Under the pieces are notes generated by a model, which had not been told where the DNA came from, made no database searches, and saw nothing but the letters and a program-made list of their open reading frames with translations. Shown in pieces: positions 16,601-23,337 of a DNA stretch of 64,000 nt. Position 1 is the first letter of the stretch. Each line of letters opens with the position of its first letter. Source of the stretch: an uncultured Lentisphaerota bacterium (GTDB taxonomy: Bacteria; Verrucomicrobiota; Kiritimatiellia; CAIQIC01); the NCBI GenBank assembly GCA_903896925.1, contig CAITZM010000101.1:19617-83616 (forward strand), in the 5' to 3' direction. The position numbers and the translations under genes were made by a program.

Positions 16601-18420
16601 TGCGCATCAATGGCGTGGTCAGCGATCTGCCCGGGCAGACGGGCAGCGTGACGCTCGTCAACTCCGGCACCTTGGTTTTGAGCGCCAACAACACCTATGC
16701 CGGCGGCACGCTCGTCCCGGCCGGCACCATTCTCGTCATCCAAGGCAACAGCGCGGTCGGCACCGGCACCCTGACGCTGAACGGCGGCCTGCTGCGCCCC
16801 TCCTCGACGGCGCCGGCGACCACCTTCGTCTCCAACAACATCGTCATCAGCGCCAACAGTTCCCTGGGCACGAGCAACAACAAGAACCTGACGTTTCTGG
16901 GCAACGTCACCCTGGCGGGCACCAACCGCACGCTGACCGCCGGCAGCACCGACAGCGCGACCTTTGCCGGCGTCATCGGCGACGGCGGGAACGGCTACGG
17001 CCTGGTCAAGACCGGCGCGGGCACCTTCACCTTCGCGAACGTGAACACCTATGGCGGCGGGACGGTCCTCAACGGCGGCGTGTTGGCGCTCACCACCAAC
17101 TATGCGCCGGGCACCGGATCGATCACCCTGAGCAACGCCACGCTGCGCACCACCGGCGGCTCCGGCTGGGCGCTGAGCAACAGCCTCCAGCTCGCCGCGA
17201 ACAGCAGCAACATCTTCGACACCGGCAGCGACATGATCCTGACCAACGGCGCCAACCTGTCCGGCGCGGGCCTGGTAGTCAAGACCGGCGGCAACCTGCT
17301 GCAACTCTGGGGTAACAACAGCGCCTTCAGCGGCACCATGATCAGCAGCAATGGCGGGACGTGGTTCAACCAGGAAGCGGCCGGCAGTTCCAACGCCAAT
17401 TGGGTGCTGGCCAGCGGCCTCATGCTGTTCAACAACGACAACGGGGGGCTGGGCAAGACGCTCCAGTTGGGCTCGTTCGCGGGCGCAACCGGCACCGTGT
17501 TGCGGGCCGGCGGCGGGCAGCCCGGGGTCACCACCTTTGCCATCGGCGCGCTGGGCGCCAACACCACGTTCGACGGCCAGCTCAACAACGGCGTCACTAA
17601 CACGATCAAGGCGGCCCTCGACAAAATCGGCACGGGCACGCTGACGCTGTCCGGCGCAAACGGGTTCAGCGGCGGCACGACCATCAGCAGCGGCAAGCTG
17701 GCGCTGACCGGCAGCGGCACCGCCGGCAGCGGTGCGATCCGGGTTGACAGCGGCGCCACGTTCGACATCACCGCGCTCGGGAGCGGCTACACCCTCGCCG
17801 GCGGCCAAAACCTGACCAACCGCGGCACGGTCGCCGGCGGCCTGATCATCAGCAGTGGAACCTTCGTCAGCGGCGGAGGCCTGTTCAACGGCAGCGTCAC
17901 CAACCTCAGCGGCGGCACGCTGACCCCCGGCATCGGCGGCGATACGAACTTCTTCATCAGCCTCACGCTGGCAGGCGGCTCGACCAACAGCTTCTGGATC
18001 GGCAGCGCCGCGATCCACGACATGAGCGTCATCAGCAACAGCCTCAACTGGACCGGCACCGGCATGCCGCAGTTGAAGCTGAACTTGAGCGGCTATACCT
18101 GGAACAGCGGCGACGAGCTGGTGCTCTACAACAACGTCTTCACGGGCATGAGCGGGTTCGACGGCACCAACACCTGGTTTAAGTTTACCGACGCGTTCGG
18201 CGCCGCGACCAACCTCTACAACGGCACGATGTTCTACGCCGTCACCGCGGGCAGCGCGACCAACCTGTTCCGCATCAGCTATGACGCCCTGGCCAATGGC
18301 GACGGGCAGTTCAACGACATCACGCTGCTGGCGATCCCCGAGCCGACCTCGCTCCATCTGTTGCTGTTGGTTGGCAGCGCCTATTGGCTCCGCCGCCGCC
18401 GCAACCGGCGCCAGCCATAA
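13672..18420 (+). CDS. Giant autotransporter-type beta-strand-repeat protein with PEP-CTERM anchor
   Basis: 1582 residues. ATG at 13672 opens a signal peptide (RTLVRFGLLLCVALGLG...AQA) followed by TVYTWSGLASTNWTDTGNW, the usual start of surface beta-solenoids. The body is built of many autotransporter-associated beta-strand repeats (PATR type), with recurring patterns like GAGTLTLTGTN, TYGGGTVLNGGVLAL and GLVKTGAGTFTFANVNTYGG, rich in Gly, Thr, Asn and Ser. The C-terminus is a PEP-CTERM signal: IPEP, a hydrophobic helix, then RRRRNRRQP (residues ~1555-1582). There is no autotransporter translocator barrel, so secretion is expected via Sec and exosortase rather than type V. Likely a surface adhesin or exopolysaccharide-associated fibre. 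Confidence 0.88.
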   Translation: MKKFQHTAPSHRRTLVRFGLLLCVALGLGREPAQATVYTWSGLASTNWTDTGNWGLTGVAPTGGTFAAVVVVTNKANNALYYTAAMGSSIFTTSNTTTEGSGRPLRIGDSVAGTLIISGGTLESRGAAGDLIGNGASGNGTLVVDGGMYISTNQTILFGNTSGGTSILTVNSGTATVAVVAGGNATSGQINLNGGLLALKQVTLTGTEILTVNLNGGTLQANAATGAWLVNSVNATYNLAGNVNLDSQAFNLTNAAALNGAGTVTKLGSGLLALQGNNTLAAVTNNLGTLALGGVNTIGGGVVLNAGTLNINNAGALGTGALTINSGTINNATAAAVTNANSNAQNWNSDFTFTGGSGLNLGAGLVTMSSNRTLAVNGSTLTIGGTITGFVNSASLNAFDIVKTGAGILTLTADITTLRAGQTNTVTGTENITGAISGPGLNVFDVVKAGAGTVNLGAPITLTGNQTNSITVGTVNYTGVISDGGGGLGLTFKDGGTATLTANNTFGGGLTVLPNTSVTLSGSNSFSGVSLVRGASLNIAKLMVGNNNALGDTSGITIATNAAYVGLLNGVTVTGETLLISGNGDNNGALQAATSSTSTWAGPVFISDNAGQSSPRIGAQASGVLTVSGPIANGTAGTTLNINGANGSGKVILSGTNTYTGSTGIIRGWLILGAENALPTNTTLNMNVANITTDSSTFDLSGHNQTIGQLVSVTTNIQPILITNTTGVAATLTVNQSANSAFGGSMGGTLLGLTKGGTGTLTLTGTNLTYGGATTLSGGTLLLVTSNNNSTIVATSPLAAIGPTYPLEQSFVDWAGSKVSGTAPVFAMVTNTANSVVFGSTLTSAFLGGQGTVTNTGGAVWSDLAVRLGGGSGSLFYTPAIGSGTNLVIGPVGGNAASMVTLLTSNSHASTTIQSGTLQITNDFNLGAGPVGFMSTNLVINGGTLMGSGNDLPVSSNRGVAIGSNGASFNTPAGGILRINGVVSDLPGQTGSVTLVNSGTLVLSANNTYAGGTLVPAGTILVIQGNSAVGTGTLTLNGGLLRPSSTAPATTFVSNNIVISANSSLGTSNNKNLTFLGNVTLAGTNRTLTAGSTDSATFAGVIGDGGNGYGLVKTGAGTFTFANVNTYGGGTVLNGGVLALTTNYAPGTGSITLSNATLRTTGGSGWALSNSLQLAANSSNIFDTGSDMILTNGANLSGAGLVVKTGGNLLQLWGNNSAFSGTMISSNGGTWFNQEAAGSSNANWVLASGLMLFNNDNGGLGKTLQLGSFAGATGTVLRAGGGQPGVTTFAIGALGANTTFDGQLNNGVTNTIKAALDKIGTGTLTLSGANGFSGGTTISSGKLALTGSGTAGSGAIRVDSGATFDITALGSGYTLAGGQNLTNRGTVAGGLIISSGTFVSGGGLFNGSVTNLSGGTLTPGIGGDTNFFISLTLAGGSTNSFWIGSAAIHDMSVISNSLNWTGTGMPQLKLNLSGYTWNSGDELVLYNNVFTGMSGFDGTNTWFKFTDAFGAATNLYNGTMFYAVTAGSATNLFRISYDALANGDGQFNDITLLAIPEPTSLHLLLLVGSAYWLRRRRNRRQP

Positions 18421-18624
18421 ACGCCCCCGCGCGACCCTACCGGCCGCACTCTGACCACGGAGCCGGCGCCGCAACCGCACAGGCCAAACGCCATACACAG
18501 CAACACCCGCAGGGTGCGCTGCCATCCCGGACTGGAGTACACCGGGCGATTGTGGTTAGTATGCGCCGCACAGCCCGTGCGCACACAGCAAAAGCGCGGG
18601 CCGGAAAAAGCCGCGAGGAACATC

Positions 18625-21378
18625 ATGAAGCGAAACTTGGCGATCATTCACTGCCTCCTGCTGGCCGGCGGGCTGCTCACCCCCTGCCCCGCCGCCCTGC
18701 CCGGCGCAGCCACGCAGAGGTTCTACCTCTCCGGCACCGACAAGGATCACACCGTGCCGTGGGACTTCCGGATCGATGGCGGACGCAGTAATGGCGTCTG
18801 GACCAGCATTGCCGTGCCGTCGAACTGGGAATGCCAGGGCTTCGGCACGTTCCGCTACGGCCACGAGGACAAACCCTTTGCGGCGCTGCACGCGGACTAC
18901 CGCCACCGCTTCACGCCGCCCGCGGACTGGGCCGGCCAGCGCATCTTCCTCGTCTTCGACGGCGTGATGACCGACTGCGAGGCAAAGCTCAACGGCGCCA
19001 GCACCGGCCCTGCCCATCAGGGCGCGTTCTACCGCTTCAAGCGCGAGGTGACCGCGCTGCTCAAGCCCGGACAAGAGAACCTGCTGGAGGTTGCCGTCAG
19101 CGACAAGTCCGCCAACGAGTCGGTCAACCGCGCCGAGCGCTACGCCGACTTCTGGGTCTTCGGCGGCATCTTCCGCCCCGTCTGGCTGGAGGCGCAGCCG
19201 CAGCAGTTCATCGAACGCGTCGCGATCGACGCGCGCGCCGACGGCTCGTTCGCGCTTGATTTCTTCCTGGGTCAACCCGCCCGGATGGAATCCGTCGAGG
19301 TGGAGTTGCTCGATCCGCAGGGCCAGCCGGTCGGCGCGCCGGTCACGGTGACAGCCGGCGCGAAGCGCGTGACGACCACGCTCGCCAAGCCGCTGACATG
19401 GACCGCCGAGACGCCGCGGCTCTACACGGCGATTGTTCGCCTACGCCAAGGCGTGAGCGTCCTGCACGAGCTAAAACAGCGCTTCGGCTTCCGCACCATC
19501 GAGGTGCGCGAGCGCGACGGTATCTACGTCAACGGACAGCGCGTAATGCTCAAGGGGGTCTGCCGCCATTCGGCGTGGCCGACCACCGGCCGCACGCTCT
19601 CCGAGGCCGTCCACCGGCAGGACATCGCGCTCATGAAAGAGATGAACATGAACGCCGTCCGCATGAGCCACTACTCGCCGGACGAGCAGTTCCTCGACCT
19701 CTGCGACGAACTCGGCCTCTACGTGCTCGACGAACTCACCGGCTGGCAGAAGAGCTACGACACACCCACCGCCCGCAAGCTGATCCCGGAGCTGATCGCG
19801 CGCGACGTGAACCACCCCTCGATCCTGTTCTGGGACAACGGCAACGAGGGCGGCTGGAACACGGAGGTGGACGAGGACTACGCTAAATACGATCCCCAGC
19901 AGCGCGCCGTCCTGCACCCGTGGGAGAAGCACGGCGGCATCAACACCAAGCACTATCCAAGATATAACGAGCTGGTGAAGCTGCTTGAGTCGGGCGATCT
20001 CGTCATGCCCACCGAATTCCTGCACGGCCTCTACGATGGCGGCCACGGCGCGGGTCTGGCCGATTATTGGGAGTTGATGCTCAAGAACCAGAACGCCTGC
20101 GGCGGCTTCCTCTGGGTGCTGGCCGACGAGGGCGTCGTGCGCGCCGACTCCAACAACGTCGTGGACGTCAGGGGCAACTGGGCGCCCGACGGCATCGTCG
20201 GCCCCTACCGCGAGAAGGAAGCGAGCTTCTACACGATCAAGGAACTCTGGTCGCCGATCGCCATCCTCGAAAGCGATGTCCGGGAAACGAAGGGCGCGCT
20301 GGCCGTCGCCAACCGCTACAGCTTCACCGACGCGAACCAATGCCGGTTCACCTGGCAACTGCGCGATTTCCCACAGCCGCAGGACGCCGGCGCAGGCTTC
20401 AAGGTGCGCGCCGAGGGTATCGCGACCGCGCCCAACATCCCGCCCGGCGGCAGCGGCCAGCTGCAACTCGCTTTGCCCAACGGCTGGAACACAGCCGGCG
20501 CGCTGGCCGTGCGCGTGGATGACCCCACCGGGCACGAACTCTGGACCAAGGTCTGGCCCTTGGACAAGGCCAAACCCGAAAAAGTCGGCGGCAGCGGCAA
20601 GGTGCTGGCCGCAGAGACCGCCGATGAAATCGCCGTCAAGACCGGTGACCTGTCCCTCCGGTTCAGCAAACAGTCCGGCCTGATGATTTCAGCGCAGCGC
20701 GGCGCTCAAAGCTTCCCGCTGACGAACGGCCCGCGCATGCTCGGAGGCACAAGCCAGCTCGCGAGCATCGCCTGCCAGGCCGGTGCCAACAGCGTGTGCA
20801 TCCAAACGAAATACACCGGCGCGCTTCAGTCAGCAGACTGGACCATCGGAGCGGATGGCTGGGTGAAACTGAGTTACGCCTATACGCTCACCGGCACCAA
20901 TCCCTGCCACGGCATCGGTTTCGACCTGCCGGAGACGAGCGTCAAGGATATGCGCTGGCTCGGCAACGGGCCCTATCGCGTCTGGCAAAATCGCCTGGCC
21001 GGCAACACCTTCGGGATTTGGACTAACAGCTACAACAATACCATCACCGGCTGGTCGGGCTGGCAATATCCGGAGTTCAAAGGGTTCTATCAGGCGCCCC
21101 GCTGGCTGCAACTCGGCACATCCGTCGGCACCATCACCATCGAGCCCTGCAGGGTTGGTTACGTTCAAGTGCTCAGGCCCGAGCTGCCGCCCGGCAAGCT
21201 GCTCGCGAAATCACTGGTGACTTTCCCGGAGGCCGGCCTGGCGTTCCTGAACGCGATCCCCGCCATCGGCAACAAGTTCCACAGCGCACGCGAAACCGGC
21301 CCGCACGCCCAGCCTGCGATCGCCAACGGCCCTTTCGGGGGCGAAGTGCGGTTCTACTTCGGCAAGCTGCCGGAGTGA
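18625..21378 (+). CDS. Secreted GH2-family glycosidase (beta-galactosidase-like)
   Basis: 917 residues. ATG at 18625 follows GAGGA with a 6-base gap; upstream in-frame starts lack this. A signal peptide (NLAIIHCLLLAGGLLTPCPAA) leads to a jelly-roll sugar-binding domain (about 40-205; VPSNWECQGFGTFRYG, FWVFGGIFRPVWLE), an Ig-like domain, then a TIM barrel (about 305-600; FGFRTIEVRERDGIYVNGQR). E408 in DNGNEGGW is the expected acid/base and E464 in MPTEFLHG a probable nucleophile. The C-terminal ~300 residues form a galactose-mutarotase/beta-sandwich-like region (WLGNGPYRVWQNR). It probably removes beta-linked sugars from polysaccharides outside the cytoplasm; the linkage cannot be told. Confidence 0.85.
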   Translation: MKRNLAIIHCLLLAGGLLTPCPAALPGAATQRFYLSGTDKDHTVPWDFRIDGGRSNGVWTSIAVPSNWECQGFGTFRYGHEDKPFAALHADYRHRFTPPADWAGQRIFLVFDGVMTDCEAKLNGASTGPAHQGAFYRFKREVTALLKPGQENLLEVAVSDKSANESVNRAERYADFWVFGGIFRPVWLEAQPQQFIERVAIDARADGSFALDFFLGQPARMESVEVELLDPQGQPVGAPVTVTAGAKRVTTTLAKPLTWTAETPRLYTAIVRLRQGVSVLHELKQRFGFRTIEVRERDGIYVNGQRVMLKGVCRHSAWPTTGRTLSEAVHRQDIALMKEMNMNAVRMSHYSPDEQFLDLCDELGLYVLDELTGWQKSYDTPTARKLIPELIARDVNHPSILFWDNGNEGGWNTEVDEDYAKYDPQQRAVLHPWEKHGGINTKHYPRYNELVKLLESGDLVMPTEFLHGLYDGGHGAGLADYWELMLKNQNACGGFLWVLADEGVVRADSNNVVDVRGNWAPDGIVGPYREKEASFYTIKELWSPIAILESDVRETKGALAVANRYSFTDANQCRFTWQLRDFPQPQDAGAGFKVRAEGIATAPNIPPGGSGQLQLALPNGWNTAGALAVRVDDPTGHELWTKVWPLDKAKPEKVGGSGKVLAAETADEIAVKTGDLSLRFSKQSGLMISAQRGAQSFPLTNGPRMLGGTSQLASIACQAGANSVCIQTKYTGALQSADWTIGADGWVKLSYAYTLTGTNPCHGIGFDLPETSVKDMRWLGNGPYRVWQNRLAGNTFGIWTNSYNNTITGWSGWQYPEFKGFYQAPRWLQLGTSVGTITIEPCRVGYVQVLRPELPPGKLLAKSLVTFPEAGLAFLNAIPAIGNKFHSARETGPHAQPAIANGPFGGEVRFYFGKLPE

Positions 21379-21380
21379 TG

Positions 21381-21440
21381 TGCCGCGCTTAGCGCGGTTG
21401 CGCTGTCCCGTCGAGTGATAAGCGGCGGGACGCCGCTTCC
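21381..21440. repeat. Two palindromes after the GH2 gene
   Basis: CCGCGCT/AGCGCGG (about 21383-21397) directly follows the GH2 stop, then GATAAGCGGCgggacGCCGCTTCC (21417-21440). The second hairpin recurs twice at 36219-36306 with loop changes. The first could act as a weak terminator, but no T-run follows. Confidence 0.55.
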
Positions 21441-21644
21441 ACGAGGTCGTACTCTCCAACGTGTCTGTTGCAGGGACGCAGGCTTGCTGCGCCCATCCGT
21501 GTTGCTCGCGCTGCACGGCGGGCGCAGCGCACACCTGTGCAAGTGTGGAATGGTCTACCCGCCTTCACTGTCGAGGAGAAATGGACATCACGCGGTTTCA
21601 TGGTTTGGGAAAGTCGCGCCTCCCGTGGCCGCTGCCTTGTCTGC

Positions 21645-21776
21645 CTAGCTGGTTGGGGCGGCATTCCTGCCGCCCCAACCAAACAACACCATCCAGCAAC
21701 GCATCAGCGAAGGCACGAGCAGCGCCCATCCACACGTTTCCTCTGCAGCGGCAGGAATGCCGCCGCTCCCAGCTAG
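21645..21776. repeat. CTAGCTGG-ended ~130-bp element, copy 2
   Basis: Ends CTAGCTGG (21645-21652) and CCAGCTAG (21769-21776) are terminal inverted repeats. The left hairpin is a perfect 13-bp stem, GGTTGGGGCGGCA at 21651-21663, with loop TTCC; the right hairpin is GCAGCGGCAggaaTGCCGCCGC. It is in opposite orientation to the 11451-11578 copy. Open frames across it are short and repeat-derived. Confidence 0.7.
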
Positions 21777-21844
21777 AAACAGAAACAGCTTGGTTTGTGG
21801 CGCAAACCTCTCGCCATAGGCTCTGCGGCGAGATTCATCCAGTG

Positions 21845-21889
21845 TGACAAATGACGAATGACAACTGACCACTGGCCACTGACCTCTCC
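21845..21889. repeat. Low-complexity block (TGACAACTGACCACTG type)
   Basis: Degenerate TGAC steps of the same style as 11684-11773, 57 bp beyond the stop of the ThuA gene. Confidence 0.55.
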
Positions 21890-21945
21890 GCGCACTGCAC
21901 TTAGATGCGGCCGCACCATTCCATGCCGACCGAGGACGTCCCCGC

Positions 21946-22947
21946 TTACTTCGGCTGCTCGTGCGTACCGACCTTGTCGGCGGGCATCTGGTCGGCGGCG
22001 GGCGCGGGCAGCGTCACGGCGCCGGTCGCGGCCCATTCGGTGCCGCGCTGCAGGGTGGACTGGAAGCCGACGTCCACCATCGAGGAGCCGTTGTGCCCGA
22101 GCGCGGTGTGGAAGATGCGGCCCTTCTCGTAGCTGATGACCATCAGGGTCGGCTCGTGATGGCCGGTGCCCTTTTGCGCCGGGTCGGCATAGGAGGTGGC
22201 GAGCACGGTGAGGTTCTTGGCGGGGCCGCGCAGCTTGGAATAGAGTTCGTCCTTCGAGTGCAGCCATTTCGCGGGCAGGCCCTTGGTGATCGGATGATCG
22301 GTGACGCGCAGTTCGACGAGGTACTCGTGCTGCGGGCCGTGCGTGCCGCCGGCGCCGGGCGTGTCGTCGCGCACGATCTTGCCGTCCTGCCAGTACAGCA
22401 TCGGGCCGGACTTTTCATTGCGTCCGCCCCAGCCGCCGACGCCCATCATCTCGTTGAACTCCGGCCATTCGGGGAAGGCGTTGTCGGCCGCGTGATAGAA
22501 GACCACGCCGCCACCCGCGCTGACGTACTTGAGGAAATCGGCCTTGACGGCGTCCGGCCACTTGTCGCCGGTGTAGTTGAGCACGATCACGGCGTAGTCG
22601 CTGAACTTCGGGTGCCACTGTTCCCACGCGGCGACGTTGGCTTTGTCCAGCGCGGCCTTTTCTTCCTTCCACTTGGCGAGCGCCGCCACGTGCTTGGCCT
22701 TTTGCTGTTCGTTCACGGCGCCCTTCGGCAGTTGCGGCGCGCGCGGCGCCGACGGCGGCGTCGTGGAAACAGCCACCGTGAAGCGCCCGCAGTCCTCCAG
22801 GATCCATTTCAGCACCGGCGTCGCGCCTTTCCAGTCGTGATTGTTCTGTCCATCCACGATCAGGACCTTAAGTTTGTCCGCCGCGTGCGCAACCGCACAC
22901 AGCATGGCCAGCGCCGCCACCACACCGCAGAGTCTGCCGATTCTCAT
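21946..22947 (-). CDS. Secreted ThuA-domain protein
   Basis: 333 residues. ATG at 22947 follows TAGGAGCAGGTAAC. A signal peptide (RLCGVVAALAMLCAVAHA) is followed by KVLIVDGQNNHDWKGATPVL, the glutamine-amidotransferase-like ThuA opening. The body has the expected VIVLNYTGDKWP, GGGVVFYHAADNAFPEWPEF, GPQHEYLVELRVTDHPITKGLP and HTALGHNGSSM segments. ThuA proteins accompany sugar utilisation genes; several secreted forms occur in PVC bacteria beside Gfo/Idh/MocA enzymes, which fits this window, but the reaction is not established. A Lys/Ala-rich insert (KAKHVAALAKWKEEKAALDK) sits between strands one and two. Confidence 0.85.
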   Translation of the reverse strand: MRIGRLCGVVAALAMLCAVAHAADKLKVLIVDGQNNHDWKGATPVLKWILEDCGRFTVAVSTTPPSAPRAPQLPKGAVNEQQKAKHVAALAKWKEEKAALDKANVAAWEQWHPKFSDYAVIVLNYTGDKWPDAVKADFLKYVSAGGGVVFYHAADNAFPEWPEFNEMMGVGGWGGRNEKSGPMLYWQDGKIVRDDTPGAGGTHGPQHEYLVELRVTDHPITKGLPAKWLHSKDELYSKLRGPAKNLTVLATSYADPAQKGTGHHEPTLMVISYEKGRIFHTALGHNGSSMVDVGFQSTLQRGTEWAATGAVTLPAPAADQMPADKVGTHEQPK

Positions 22948-23096
22948 GTTACCTGCTCCTATGTTGCACGAAGTTGCTGCTCACTTAGCACGACCGCGTG
23001 TCGCCTGCAAAGCGTATTTTCAGCGTAATTTCAGCGCCCATTCCCGGAGTACACAGGCTTTGGACTGTTTGCCAGCTCCATACCCACCCATTCTTT

Positions 23097-23235
23097 CGAC
23101 AGAATCATTAAGGGCAGAATCATTCTGAGCAATGAAAGAACAGCCGGTCGATTATGGCGATCAGGCAACTTTTTTCGCCTCGAACCGGACCACTCAGGAA
23201 ACGCAACCATGATTCTGCCGTTAATGATGCTGTCG
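23097..23235. repeat. 28-bp inverted-repeat element (AGAATCATT family), copy 3
   Basis: CGACAGAATCATTAAGGGCA continuing GAATCATT (23097-23124) is inverted at 23209-23235 with only two or three mismatches; the 84-bp loop differs from copies 1 and 2. It lies between the ThuA gene and the end of the beta-helix/PDZ gene, filling much of the 390-bp gap 22948-23337, where no gene is supportable. Confidence 0.8.
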
Positions 23236-23337
23236 TGCTTGCAGCACCGGATACAACCCAATGTGCCCCGGCCAATTCCAGCAAGCCTGGTAGTGAAGAG
23301 GGCACAGACCAAACGGTCAGCCCACCCGCACCCCGAC

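Noticed and set aside
14410..18525. A 1371-residue open frame on the minus strand opposite the PATR/PEP-CTERM gene
   Set aside because: It mirrors a GC-rich repetitive gene, is Ala/Gly/Arg-dominated without any domain or signal, and the plus strand encodes a clear signal peptide, repeats and PEP-CTERM end.
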